64,000 nucleotides of DNA, from NCBI GenBank assembly GCA_034509495.1, contig CM067507.1, forward strand, positions 35,445,346 to 35,509,345, read 5' to 3'. This DNA is from Acestrorhynchus altus (taxonomy: Eukaryota > Chordata > Actinopteri > Characiformes > Acestrorhynchidae). The position numbers and the translations under genes were made by a program. Below, one piece after another: positions 1-12,264 of this stretch. The first letter of the stretch is position 1, and each line of letters begins with the position of its first letter. A model generated the notes under the pieces. It saw only the letters and a program-made list of their open reading frames with translations, had not been told where the DNA came from and ran no database searches.

Positions 1-76
1 AAAGTGGGGCTTTACCCGTAACCAGCAAAGTGATTGGATCCTTTTGTCGAGGGTGCCCAGATATATTATGACTAAA

Positions 77-146
<70 letters not shown>

Positions 147-174
147 ACATGAGAGAGAGAACGTGTGAATTTAC
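1..174 (-). other. Intron downstream of the last exon in the window
   Basis: This begins with donor GTAAAT at 174-169 and runs off the window. It is dominated by a dinucleotide microsatellite, and no coding sequence is visible. Confidence 0.85.
79..144. repeat. (GT)33 microsatellite
   Basis: This is an uninterrupted GT run. On the gene strand it is (AC)33, starting about 30 nt after the donor of the PHD5/6 exon. Confidence 0.98.
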
Positions 175-356
175 CATTTGCACTTCCAGCTGCCCTTGGG
201 TACGTTCTGCAGGGGTGGGTCGAGGCAGTAAGTGTGATAGCTGATGTCACAGTTATCACACAGCAGCAAACGGCCAGGGTCACTCGCCTGACCACACGCC
301 TCACACACCGTACACTCCAGACACCGCCAGCCCTTACTCAACACCACCTTATTGAT
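175..356 (-). CDS. kmt2c: kmt2c exon: end of PHD5 and most of PHD6
   Basis: The 182 bp exon enters in phase 0 and leaves in phase 2, with acceptor TTTTGCAG and donor GTAAAT inside the Trp codon of KCKW. It encodes INKVVLSKGWRCLECTVC, then EACGQASDPGRLLLCDNC and DISYHTYCLDPPLQNVPK. The remaining ligands of PHD6 lie in the next exon, outside the window. A run of 33 repeats (AC on this strand) starts about 30 nt past the donor. Confidence 0.98.
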
Positions 357-842
357 CTGCAAAACACACAGACACCAAACGAGTGGGTCACAGGTCAGAA
401 GAGACCCGATTTCAGGATAAGTCTCAGACAGTGACCACAGGACCCTCTCCTCAGTGGGTCAGCTCTGAGGGGTTTCCTACGAGGTGTGGCGGGAAACAGT
501 GCAACCATCGGACAAATACAACACTCAGCAAGATCTTAATTCCAGTGAAGCCTTGTCTTGTAATGCTGTTATTCCATTATTAACTGGTCATTCAAACTGG
601 TTGAGCACGTTGTTCAAACTGCACAAAGGAAGCAACGCGGAACGGTCAGCTGATGAGCCTAATAAATCTTCACACCCATCAAACTGTGCCAACACTCGAG
701 AACCATGAGCTGATGCTTACAACTACAAAGGGAAGCTGATAAAAGTCAAAACACTTCCAGCTTGTAATTCCGACCGTCCGGAAGGTCATTAACAGCAGCA
801 ATTAAACCGTGGGAATGCAAATTAAGTCCCGGTCTGGAAGAG

Positions 843-1100
843 GTGCATGTGGGGCAAACGGAGAGAGCTCCGGGCTCCAAAAACAGGGACTGATTGACAA
901 GAAGCAAGAAGCCAGTGGGGCAAAAAAGCAAGCGGTCTGTGGGGCAAAAAGAAGAGGAGGAGGAGGGTGAAGAGTAACAGGATGATGGGGCAAAAAAAGG
1001 ATGTGGGGCCAAAATAAGGAGGCGGCAGAGCGCGAAAGCGAGGGCAGGGGTGGAATAAAAATGGTAAGGGTACAAAAGTAGAGTCTGATGGGGGAAAAAC
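843..1100. repeat. Degenerate ggggcaaaa tandem repeat, cluster 1
   Basis: The motif gtggggcaaaaaagca and close variants recur about eight times at irregular 20-40 bp spacing. Cluster 2 at 1785-1890 shares the motif. Confidence 0.7.
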
Positions 1101-1606
1101 GAGGCTTTGCATGGGCACTTAGTGAGCTAGGGTTCTAAGGAGGAACACTAAAGAACCCATGAAATCGTTTCCTCCAGTGCATTAGACCCGAATACAACTG
1201 GCTACAGCACACAAACCCAACACTAACGCTAAAATAACGCGAGAGGCTGCTCTGGGCTGGAGGACGAGCACTTCACAGGTGTGTTATTAGCTGATGCGAG
1301 AGGTGAGGCGAACGGCGGCCTTCCCGAACTTCTGACTCGATACCAATCTCAGCTGACCCTCCAGCCCTGCGTTAGTCCGTCAACACAGGACCCACAGTGT
1401 TTAAGGTATGCCTCTTAATCCTCTTAACGTTTTACACATTACTCCTAAGCCGCTTTAGGCCAAAGACCTCATACACACCGGCCTGTCAGGCTTATCACAC
1501 GCTCCCCGCACACCATTACCCTCCACCACACACAGCCACGTCATAATTCACACCGCTCTTCTACACGTCCGCTCTGGCTGCGGGAAGAGGCGGGAGATTG
1601 TACGCG

Positions 1607-1665
1607 ATGTGGACAGAAGTATTGGGACACCTGCTCCTTCATTGTGTCTTCTGAAATCAAGGGGT
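1607..1665. mobile_element. Transposon terminal fragment (gtggacaaaagtattggg family)
   Basis: The sequence gtggacagaagtattggg and the following bases match the terminal repeat of the MITE at 12265-12665 and the start of the copy at 38331. Confidence 0.6.
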
Positions 1666-1784
1666 TAGAAGAGTTTATATTGGTTTCGTTGGAGTAACTG
1701 TATCTGCCAAGACTTCTGGAGCACTGCTGTGAGGATTTGATTGCCTTCAGTTACAGGAGCAAGGGGCTCAAAGCAAGGGGGCTG

Positions 1785-1890
1785 TGGGACCAAAGCAAGA
1801 TGTTGATGGGGAAAAAAGAAAGTGGGCCGTGAGGCAAAAAGCAAAAACCCAACAGGGCAAAAAAGAAGAACATGGGGGGGGACAAGAAGC
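1785..1890. repeat. Degenerate ggggcaaaa tandem repeat, cluster 2
   Basis: Three to four variants of gtggggcaaaaag lie here, related to the cluster at 843-1100. Confidence 0.65.
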
Positions 1891-1964
1891 TGATGATGCA
1901 AAAAGTGAATAATCAGATGAAAGTGGAGTCAGAGAAGCACTGCAGACAGCGGAGACGCTCTTAC

Positions 1965-2069
1965 CTTAATGCTGACACAGAAGGGATGATAGCACTGACC
2001 ACACTGAGAACAGGCCAGAAGCCTCCCCTCAGCACCCTGTCCGAAACTTCCGCACACCACACACATGTC
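1965..2069 (-). CDS. kmt2c: kmt2c exon: PHD finger 5, first half
   Basis: The 105 bp exon is symmetrical (phase 0 to 0), between acceptor TGTCCGCAG and donor GTAAGA. It encodes DMCVVCGSFGQGAEGRLL and ACSQCGQCYHPFCVSIK, giving CxxC, CxxC and H-x2-C ligands of a PHD finger completed in the next exon. Confidence 0.98.
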
Positions 2070-2519
2070 CTGCGGACACAGAGACAGAAAGGCAGATAAT
2101 AACTCCCACACACACCGAGACCGAGAATATCCTAATTTCACCAATTTCACCAATCCCTATTAACAGCCCAGCAGCACTGACTCACATCTACCCACGTCAG
2201 TCAGGGGAGGGTCAGAACCCAGACGACTCATCTGTAACTCTGATTAAGGCATGTGCGAATATGCGAGAAACGGGCAAATCAATGTAGATGTCTAATGATA
2301 GAAAGCGGCTGCGCTCAGAGCCGAGCGCAGACCGTCAGCAGAAAGGATTAAAAATGAAATAATTAAGAGAAGAACTTTGGCCTCAGGTCTTCAAAACACA
2401 AATAGAGCCGAGCCGGAGAAAAGAAAAGGCCAAGAAGTCAGAAACAACCTGGAGAGAACCCGACCCAACTGCTCTCTACCCACGCAAGGTCTCTCGCACA
2501 CACTCTCTCGAACACACAC
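2070..2519 (-). other. Intron, 450 bp
   Basis: The intron is bounded by GTGTGT and TGTCCGCAG. I see no repeat or gene inside. Confidence 0.85.
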
Positions 2520-2624
2520 CTGTTTGAGGGTGAAGGTGTCGGAGCTGGAGAACAAAACCACTGTGTTGTGCATGCTATTCTCCTCTTCCTCCTTCACCAC
2601 GTATGGAGTCTCCACAAAGCTCAC
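2520..2624 (-). CDS. kmt2c: kmt2c exon: conserved ENSMHNTVVLFSS linker
   Basis: The 105 bp exon is symmetrical (phase 0 to 0), with acceptor TTTACCACAG and donor GTGTGT. It encodes VSFVETPYVVKEEE then ENSMHNTVVLFSSSDTFTL and KQ. This motif lies directly before the PHD5 finger in KMT2C and is nearly identical to human over the MHNTVVLFSSSD core. Confidence 0.96.
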
Positions 2625-4200
2625 CTGTGGTAAAAAAACACACACGTCTCTTACAACCACCCACCAGGAAAAGCACTCAACCTTCTATCATGCACTTTCT
2701 GAAACCCACTACCTTCATTTTCAGAACATGGTGACAAATACACTCATCGGAAATATAGTTACACCCAGAAGGAATCAACCGCAAATGGTGTCATAGTGTT
2801 GGTGCATTTTGGTACAATGCCAGATCACCTTTGGTCTTCATTACAGACACTTTGACAGATCGGGATATATCGGGATATAAACAGAGCGGGATACGGGCTG
2901 AGCGATATATGGTTATTTATATCTATATCGGGATATAAACAGAGCGGGATACGGGCTGAGTGATATATCGATATTTATATCTATATCGGGATATAAACAG
3001 AGCGGGATACGGGCTGAGCGATACATGGATATTTATATCTATATCAGGATATAAACGGAGCGGGATACGTGTTGAGCGATATATGGAAATTTATATCTAC
3101 ATCGGGATATAAACAGAGCGGGATATGGGCTGAGCGATATATCAATATTTGTATCTATATCGGGATATAAACAGAGTGGGATACGGGCCGAGCGATATAT
3201 GGATATTTATATCTGTATCAGGATATAAACAGAGCGGGATACGGGCTGAGTGATATATCGATATTTATATCTATATCAGGATATAAACAGAGCGGGATAC
3301 GGGCCGAGCGATATATGGATATTTATATCTGTATCAGGATATAAACAGAGCGGGATATGGGCTGAGTGATATATCGATATTTATATCTATATCGGGATAT
3401 AAACAGAGCGGGATACGGGCTGAGCGATACATGGATATTTGTATCTATATCGGGATACAAACAGAGCGGGATACGGGCTGAGCGATATATCGATATTTGT
3501 ATCTATATCGGGATATAAACAGAGCGGGATACGGGCTGAGCGATATATGGATATTTATATCTGTATCGGGATATAAACAGAGTGAGTTATCGCCCAGCCC
3601 TACACTCGTCTTTAAAACACCCAGGAGAGCAGCCCTGCTCGGGACGTCGATACACTGCCATGTCCTCAACCTGAGAATGACGGCGCAATCATTAGCTAAT
3701 CATAACGTGTAAGCAAGACTCTGCATTTGTATCAGGTTGCAGTCTTACTTAACAGCTTCGTGTCGTATTGGATTCCAATAAGCCTCGACCTGGCGGGTGT
3801 GTTTGCCACGGAGGTGTGTGTGCATACACATCACAGTTTACACAGCATATTACACTGGCAGGGTGTCAATACCAGAGATCTGCTCAAAACGGCAACAAAT
3901 CTGTGTTTCACAGCCGAGCCAGGCAAACCAGTGTCCGCCTACGGCCGCCGGTTCTCCTTCCCGAACACGGTGCCTCTCTGTACGATGTGTGTGTGTGTGG
4001 GGGGGGTACATTTGCTAGTCTGAGGGGCAAAAGGGCCGTTTCAGCAGAGCTCTGATGGGCTGAGCTTTGCCGAGGTTGAGTGCTTTGCTGTGGGTTTAAT
4101 GCCAGCACTACGCTACACTGAGCAGATCCTAGAGCTCTATTATTCATGCATGTAGAGAGGAAGAGGTGATGCTGGGGATTTTGGCGGGGGGGTCCCGTAC
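2625..4200 (-). other. Intron holding a 58 bp minisatellite
   Basis: The intron is 1576 bp. About half of it is the 58 bp tandem array at 2861-3602. The remainder is unique-looking sequence without coding signal. Confidence 0.85.
2861..3602. repeat. 58 bp minisatellite, about 13 copies
   Basis: Each unit contains gatataaacagagcggg, then atacgggctgagcgatatat and a gatatttatatctatatc stretch. Successive copies are spaced 58 bp apart with only scattered substitutions. The array ends in gttatcgcccagcccta. Related arrays lie at 35.54-36.05 kb and, inverted, at 52.30-52.42 kb. Confidence 0.95.
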
Positions 4201-4317
4201 CCCGGGGGTCACCAGCAGGCTGCTGTCCGTTTTCAGTCTGGATCGTCCCCGGCCGCCTCTGCCAGACAGGTTAGAGCCTCTGGGACGTCGCCGTCCAGGA
4301 AAGCCTGACCCACGACC
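4201..4317 (-). CDS. kmt2c: kmt2c exon: Arg/Gly-rich AT-hook region
   Basis: The 117 bp exon is symmetrical (phase 0 to 0). It encodes GRGSGFPGRRRPRGSN, then LSGRGGRGRSRLK and TDSSLLVTPG, a GRP/RGG-type basic stretch expected to contact DNA minor grooves or RNA. The polypyrimidine tract of its acceptor consists of 21 CT repeats (4321-4362), only 3 bp from the exon. The donor is GTACGG. Confidence 0.96.

Positions 4318-4320
<3 letters not shown>

Positions 4321-4362
<42 letters not shown>
4321..4362. repeat. (AG)21 microsatellite at splice acceptor
   Basis: On the gene strand this is (CT)21 and supplies the polypyrimidine tract of the exon ending at 4317. Confidence 0.97.
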
Positions 4363-4365
<3 letters not shown>

Positions 4366-5764
4366 TTTCACATGACGATATAGTAAGTACATGCCTCGGT
4401 CACCCCTCGCCTGGCTGCTCTAAAGGATGCAAGCTGCTTATCAAAAATTAAACACACGTGAAGGCTGCAATTAGCTAAATGAGCCACCGTGAACTTTATA
4501 CACACCCTAATGTCTGTGAGCTCAGCAGCCCATAAAAACAAAAAGACAAACAAAACCAAAAACACTCGTTTATCACAGTGATCTGTCCTCTCTTTAATGA
4601 CCAAAAGCCCCACCCTTCACATCACCACCGCCCCTAATGGCCTGAAGAACGGAGCCTCCCAGCCCAGTTTACTGATGCCTCTGATAAACCTCCCTCGGCT
4701 AAACCGTCTCCACAGAGAAAGCGCGGCCAACATAATCCTCCATCCTGTCATGACTCAACAGCTTGACCCACATATCGCTCACGAGAAAGGCAGCCGTGAC
4801 TGACTCGCACAAAAATCAGCACGACTGCCTGAACCAATCTGGAGAGGGAGATGACGACAGCTGCTGAACCGAACGCAGCTGAACGGGATGGGGGAGCGGG
4901 CGAGTAACAACAGTGTAAAAAACGTATCTGAAATGGTGTCTTTTGTTTCCATTAGTTTAAGATATTCTGCATAAAACGATGTTCCTCCAGGTCGTGGTGT
5001 ATTTCCTGGTTTTTAAATTATGATTGAAAACTCAAACGCCATTAAACTGGGTCTGACCACAGCTACGGACGAGTCCAACGCAAACTGGGTGTCCTTCATG
5101 ATGGCCTTTTAAACAATGGCTGAAATAAGAAGTGAACCTAAACAACGTAACTGATCAAAGACCTTTAACAGGTAACAGTTCGACAAACCTGAAAACGATT
5201 TTGCTCATTTTAGAATCTGAACTCTGCCCACTGGTCAGTTAAGGACCATTCCCTGTTGTCCTCTCCACCACGTCTCTTCTACAAATTTACGATGTCAGAA
5301 AAATACATTTCATTGTTCCGGGAATCAAACAAAATTATCTTAAAACGTCAATATCAATAAGCTTTCATCGCAATTATCGCACGACATATCGTCCGCGACG
5401 GGCCAAAAAGCATCTTTTCCCAACGCCAGCCTGTGATGTGTGTGAGCCCCTGAGTTGTAACCTGCCTGAACACAACACTACCCTGGCTGGAGGCTCACGT
5501 TACAGCCTCTGCTCCTTTGCTCCTGCCACCCTGCCCTGCCTCCTTAGGCATCGTGTTGCCTTTGCAGTGGAGCCGACGCTGTGGCCCGTATCCTCCTTCC
5601 TCCAGGTAATTACCTCACTCCCGCTCGAGACAGGAGACGTCAACTCCATTTAGAGAGACGGGCTGAGGAGGAGCCACGCTCCACCGCCTGTACAGTCTGT
5701 GGCTAATTTGTGCAAAAATGAATTATGGAGGAAAGTGTGAGGATTTAGTGAGGCAGGCACTCCT

Positions 5765-5788
5765 GCGTGTGCGTGTGTGCGAGTGTGC

Positions 5789-5819
<31 letters not shown>

Positions 5820-5820
5820 T
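5765..5820. repeat. GT-rich microsatellite
   Basis: An imperfect gcgtgtgt run leads into a pure (GT)11 at the end. Confidence 0.9.
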
Positions 5821-5961
5821 ATAAGCCTGAGGAGAGCACAGTGCAGGCTTCACACCAGACTGGTTGGTGTGTATGTGTGAGAGGATGAATAATCAAAGTA
5901 TGAGTCTTCAGCAGAGGAACTTGTGTTGAAGTAATGGTAGCAAGCGTTTGGCAAACATTTG

Positions 5962-5963
<2 letters not shown>

Positions 5964-6036
<73 letters not shown>
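5964..6036. repeat. (AAT)n microsatellite, about 24 repeats
   Basis: This is an uninterrupted taa/aat trinucleotide run. Confidence 0.97.
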
Positions 6037-6264
6037 CTCACCACAATCTCACACGTTCTAAATTTCACCTGAATATCTTGTACACAGGTGCTACTTCATA
6101 TCTATTCTGGATGCAGTCCGGTACACACCACAGTGCCATACTGTCCTTACTGCTCAACGTTCGTTCTTCTAGCACCACCGCAGGGGCAGCACTGGAGTTA
6201 GAGCTGGGCAATTTATCGTAAGCAGCGATATATCGAGAGAGATTTGTAGAAGACATAGAAATGG

Positions 6265-6530
6265 TCCTATACTGGCAGCACAGTGGCTTGCTGGTAAGAA
6301 TTTTTGCCTCCCAGCTCTGGAGTCTTTGGTTCAAGGCCACATCTGGTTGCAGTTTCCACGTTCTCTTCATGTCTGGCTACTCTAAATTGCCCTGAGAGCA
6401 AGTCTATATGCCCAGATAGGGATTGGCACTCTGTCCAGGGTGAACCCCGAGGTGGTCGTTTCCAGTGGAGAGTACGCTGCGTGCTATTGGCCGTCCCTTC
6501 TCACTGGTGTGTTGGTTGAATGCGGAGCGT
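6265..6530 (+). mobile_element. Degraded tRNA-derived SINE-like repeat
   Basis: It begins ggcagcacagtggcttgctg and has a B-box-like ggttcaaggcc about 50 bp on. It continues with text typical of fish tRNA SINE bodies, such as tctggctactctaaattgcc. The family name is not assigned. Confidence 0.55.
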
Positions 6531-8579
6531 GACTGAAGAGTGCTGACTCTAAAGCCTCCTTAGGTATCTAGAAAGGTGCTTTATTAGTGTAAAGAACGAG
6601 CGAATGGATGAATGAATATCGCATCTGCTACAGATTTCCATCTGTATGGGTTTTAACTCGCCGTGAGCGAGAGGTTTGTGAGGAAATGGGTGGGTTCACG
6701 GAGGGATGACCTGCTGTTACACTATACTGGGTTCAGGTTCTAATCATTTTAAGTCCTATCTCCCAGCAGTAGGACTGGAAACAAACTGGAAACATCTCTT
6801 TATCACACTCCAGTCACTGTTTATACAAGGTTTATGACGTAGTAGATCAGTAACACTGGTTATATTAACGTGATTGGTCTCTGTTTAGCAGACCTCCCTG
6901 CAAATCAGGGACAAATTCAGTGACCAACTTCCTTTGTTGTGATTTCACTTAGACTGGGTGAGACGTTTCAAAAACACTCCTGTCAGTGACTGTACAAGCA
7001 GAGTACTACGCAATTATAACCACCATCAGATTTTAGAAATCATTCAGGCTTGAAGCAAAGATCCAAAATCAAATTAAATGTCTAAAAGGGCCCAAACCAA
7101 ACTCGCCCAAGACCACTTGTTGAGGCAGAGCGGCACCAATATCCAGGAGAACAGCCCCAAACCTGCTACAGTCGGGTACAATCAAACTAGAAACAGATTC
7201 TACTCTATAGAAATGAAGGCGCTGTAATAAAGCAGTGTTTAATTCATGCTTTTCTGACACAGATCAGAACAAACAGTCATTCAGACTAGTTTTATTCAAA
7301 GCGGTTCACCATAGCAGTTTCGACAGTTATAATGCAAATAGAGCCCTTTCATGTACTCATCCAGTGAACCCCCAGTGAACCATCACACATCTGAGTGACA
7401 TGCTGCTCACGGTGAAACGTAGTGGTCATGCTGTAGTTCACAGCTCATCATAAATGACATTTTCAGTTTATATTGATACAGGAAAGGGTTGCCAGTTTCA
7501 AGGTAGACCACGGTTTAAAAAAAGTGCAGAAACATTAAACCTTCTGAATCATCTCCCTGAGGACGGTCCACCGTCTACAGGGGGACGTGGAGAACGGGGG
7601 AATGTAAAGAGACGTGTATAGATTGTGGTCAATTATGGTCGAATCTATACATTTCCAGGATAAACATTGTAAGACTGGTTTGGGTTGACCAATGCGAATG
7701 TAACTGCTTCTGTGGAACGAAAAACAACACAAAGACGCTCAAAAATCTCCACCTTGGGAAGCATTTTTAAAAAGCTCGGTTTTCGGTGATCAAAAACGAC
7801 CTTTAGGTGATCAAAAATGACCTTTTCATTTGGACAGGAGGTCAAAGCACGGACAAAATGCTCCACTGTCTGAATGTGTGTGAAGGAGTGTGTAGACGCT
7901 CAGCCTCTAAAATGATCCGTTTAAACAGAAATGATAAACACAGGTTCAGTTACGAGAATCAATGTCTGATTTAGTGTAAAAGTAAAGACTGGTCTTAAAT
8001 TTGCGTCTTTGTCCCAAAAGGAAAGTCACTTTGTTTACTAAAATGTTTTTCCTCTATTTTACAAACTAAACTGAATAATGGAGACAGAAATGAAACCATC
8101 TCATTGCTGAAATGAACACGGCTACAAGTTTTATTGCGTTATAGTTCGAATGTGCCGAGTTATCTGCAAAAAATTTATTTGAGCAAAACATGTTTATAAT
8201 TACTAAGACGTGTTTGGATTGTTTGAGCTGAGTTTGGATTGTTATTCCACCTTAAAATCCACAGCAGTTACATTTTCTCTGAATGGAACGACAACAGCAT
8301 TTAAGGTGGAATGGAAAACAAGAAAAATGAGTACGTTTTAGAGACACATTAGTAATGAGTTGTTTTACTGTTACTGAAAGTTACAAATGTTACGTAAGTC
8401 TAATGTATTTTGGGATATAACCCACTGTCCCTTCCTTATTCACGGTGTTCTAACGTTGTTCTTTGCGGTTTTCATCTCCGTGTGGACGGACATTTTTAAA
8501 AATGGAGGGTAAGTGTCCCAACTCTTCTAACTGTGTAACAAAAGTAACGTAACGTAAAGGTGCTCATAGACGTGCTGTG

Positions 8580-8760
8580 CCGCACTTCACCCATCCACAC
8601 ACTAGGGGACAGTGAGCACACGTGCCCAGAGCGGTGGGCAGCCTGGTGAGGTGGCACTTCACTCGTGTCCTGTCAGGTCAGGGAATCAATCCGGCAAACT
8701 TCCAGTCACAGTACTCAAGACTTCTCTGTGATTCTCATAACCCTGTAGACCCCCGTGTTC
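8580..8760. mobile_element. SINE-like dispersed repeat, copy 1
   Basis: It shares agtgagcacacgtgcccaga, gcggtgggcagcc and a later cttccagtcaca block with the copies at 16.5, 22.5 and 44.8 kb. Confidence 0.65.
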
Positions 8761-8936
8761 AGACCCCCAGTGAACAATTCTTTCTCTTTATAGGATCCTT
8801 TCACACTAAACTCAATCTGAATTACAGTGTTTAAATAGTTTTACATGGTTTAATCAGACCAAAAACAAATCTCAGGCTCAAACCGTGCAGCCCTACCCTG
8901 CCGCAAACACCTCCCCCTGCCACACCCTTCATTTAC

Positions 8937-9059
8937 CACTTTGGCTGTCCAGACGTGCTCGCCGCCCAGCAGCTGCCGGCTCTTAGGGCCATCCCAGCCC
9001 TCTGACCGCTCCGGAGACCAGGACGGAGAGCTTACTGTACTACGGCTGCTCCATGCAAC
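8937..9059 (-). CDS. kmt2c: kmt2c exon: SPSWSP linker
   Basis: The 123 bp exon is symmetrical (phase 0 to 0), with acceptor CTCCTTCAG and donor GTAAAT. It encodes VAWSSRSTVSSPSWSPE, then SEGWDGPKSRQLLGGEHVW and TAKV. It corresponds to the human segment AWSTHNTVSPPSWSPD...SIKV between the two basic blocks. No zinc ligands are present. Confidence 0.95.
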
Positions 9060-10326
9060 CTGAAGGAGAGCGGCAGGGGCCAGAGGGGAAGGGAGGGAGG
9101 GTAAGAGGGAGGAGGATGAGTGGAGTTGGAGGGTGAAAAAAAATGCACAGCCAAATAAATTTGAAAGGCAGCAACTTGTAGAAAAAAAATTAAAGTTAAC
9201 AGGCAAAAGAAGCATCACATCAAGACAACGCGAACAAGCACACTGTGATGAGAAGTTTGGGAAAAAACTGATCACATGATGAAGACGTCTACTACGTGTA
9301 CATCTACACACGGCTCTTAAACAGCATAAGAATTATTATTATTATTATTTAATCATTTTTATTGTTAATTATTCACAGAAATGTAACAAAATGTCATTAG
9401 TTGATCAAATTTTTTATATACTGATAATATGATGTAATACCTTGAAAACACGATACTATAATGAAATGTTACACATTTCCAATCATCAAATGAATGTTAT
9501 TCAAAGACAGAACAATGAAATTATAACATTTTTATACATTTTATATTTATTAATATTTTACCAATAAGCTAATATTTTATCACATTACATCCTTTAATAC
9601 CATAACGCCTTATGACGTCATCACGTTTTAGCATCCTATAAGATATGTGCGGTTTTCTGTTACATGTCTGGGATGAACGTTACAATGTGAAGATGTTACG
9701 ACAGGGCGAAGAATTGTGGGCTCACGCTGGTGAAGTATTTGTCAGGCGTTCAGACACGTTTCCGTCCGAACGCTGTATTTACAGCGAGTTTGCCCGAGTC
9801 ACGCTTTCCAAATGAAGCCACCTTAAAGTAGACCAGCACGTCCCAACTCACTCAACAGCACGCTCCTCATTACGGCCTGCCTGCCCGTCTCCATGGCAGC
9901 AGCGTCGTCTGTTTGTGTGTTTACTAAACAAGTGTGATTATGCCAGTGCGACGGCGGCGGGCTCTCGGTGATGAACGCGCAGGGCGAAGGGGAATTTCGC
10001 GTAAAGCGTCATGGGGAGCGTTTAGCCTGTTTAACAAGCTAATCGGGGCAAGGCTGTGTAATTATCCTCTCCAACACAATCACTGCCAGGCTTCTTTTTG
10101 TTGTTTTGCAAAGTGAAAATTATTTCAGCTTTATAAATAATACATAGCAGCAGAGGGTTGGGGGGGCTTTTCCCCTCTCGCTCGCGTTTGATTCCGCTTC
10201 TTCTCTCATGTATAGATTTGTCCCAAACTTCCATTTTCATGTCGGGCACTTAATGAAACTGCTGGATACAAAATACCATTCCCCCAAGCACAAGGCAACT
10301 TTAAAGTGCTGTTAAAGAAGGGGAAA

Positions 10327-10394
10327 CACACCCATACACACACACACACACCCACACCCATACACCCACCCACCCACACCCACACCCATACACC

Positions 10395-10474
<80 letters not shown>
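10327..10474. repeat. AC-rich microsatellite
   Basis: A degenerate caca/ccca section is followed by a pure (CA) run from about 10397 to 10474. Confidence 0.97.
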
Positions 10475-10475
<1 letters not shown>

Positions 10476-12264
10476 CATTAATGTAAGGGGGGTGAGTACA
10501 GAGGCACTATGAAACAGAAATATCTCCATGCCAGGTTCAGACACATGCCTGTAAATGAAGAACAGATAAAAAAAGCCCAACAGTAGAGTTTAATCAGCAT
10601 AATGAAAAATAACAGTCAATACTAATGGACATGTGAGAAAAAACAAACAAATAAACAACAACAAATAACAATAATAATAATAATAATGGGACAGTAAATA
10701 CATTCTGATGCTGCTGCAGTGGAGCTGCATTAAAACAGCCATGCAAAGCTGGACTAGGGAAAGGGGTCCCGCTGTGGTGTCCTCAGCTGTCCTTTACCTG
10801 GTCAAATCACACCGTTACGGTCACCAAGTGTTACCCCAGTCAATACAGAAACGCACTCTGTACAGCTATATTGTCACTCTATTTCTGCTGTAACGGTTAC
10901 GACTGGCAGGGCTGCCATTCATGTCTATTTATAATTAGTCCATCTTTTTCACTGATCAGTCAACTAATCTAAACGACAAACTGTATGTTAGCATTTGACG
11001 AAAAGGTTTAAGTTTTAAAGAATTTTGATTTCGGTAATTAAATACTGAGCTGCAAAAATCAGCTTAAAATCAGGGCAGAAATAAAATACGTTACGACGGT
11101 AAAGCATCCCATGGGGCCCAGAGTAAAAACAGTGCTGACGGGGAACCGGAGCAATACAACATGCAAGGCCAGTGTCGATTTTGGAGCAGCAATGTAACAG
11201 GACTTCAGTGGTACCGCAGTACCAATATAGCAGGGAACATTCACACCGCGATAGCGGTGTAGGCGGAGGGACACATCCAGCATGCTAAAGCCGCACAATC
11301 GATTTCGGACAAGGGCCGAAGACCGTGTGCTGCTGCCACAGTAGTGATGCTTCACTTTCGCCCACAATCGGTGCAAACTCTTAGTATTATCCTGTTCATT
11401 AACGTTGTTCTGCAAGAAGACCTACTCACGATTACATCATAATGACCAGCAGCCATTTCTCTGAAGGAGGACAAAGAAACGAGCAGGGCTAACAGTTCAG
11501 TCAGATCGATTATTGATAGTCATTTTTGATCGATTACTGAAGTCAAAAACAACTGAGGTGATGCACACAGGAATTAAGCACTGGTATAAAGAACAACCTT
11601 TTATTGATTACACTGAACTGTATAAATTTACTGCAAATATATTGACCTATTTTAAGTGTTGATGACATCGACTAATGAGACTAAACATGAGTAAACAGGT
11701 GCTGTCCAATAGCCTGCTCCCGTTCTCTCCCACGGCTGAAACCAATCCCTCAAAGCGGAATCAAATAAAACAGAAAAGAGGAACACACTCAGCCCTGATT
11801 CTGATATTAAATAGAATCAGAATCTCTATTTTCACAGATGCAGCAACACATTTTGCAATTCAAATACTTCAACTGAGATGAAAGACAGACATTCGAGGAT
11901 GCTTTGCTCACTTTAAAGCTCCTTCACTTTAAAGTAAGTGGATTTTTTAGGCGAAGGGGAAAACAGGGAACAAGCGAACCTGAGATACTAATTTATCAAA
12001 TCTCATCTATTTCCTCCTTACATTAAATAAAAGCAAGTTCTCGCTTATTTTACTTGAATCTCCCTTTGGTGGCTGTAATGAAGCACCACTTAAAAGCGGA
12101 CATGAATGTCCGTGGGAGCAGGACAGGCTGAAATACACCTATCAAACATGGTGGAGGTAGATTCACACATTGCTACAACAGAAGTAGTCCAAACCTCTTG
12201 GGTTGCAATCATTCAGACGGAATGGTGGTCATGCCTACAAGACATATATAGGCCTAATACATCA

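Larger units (their letters stand above)
357..1964 (-). other. Intron between the two PHD5/6 exons
   Basis: No coding signal is seen. The intron contains two clusters of a degenerate repeat with a ggggcaaaa core (843-1100 and 1785-1890) and a transposon-end fragment near 1607. The ORFs here are low-complexity shadows. Confidence 0.8.
4318..8936 (-). other. Intron, 4.6 kb
   Basis: The intron contains (AG)21 at the acceptor, a GT-rich run, an (AAT)n array, a tRNA-derived SINE-like repeat near 6.27 kb and a dispersed repeat near 8.6 kb. No gene is seen between 6.6 and 8.5 kb. Confidence 0.85.
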
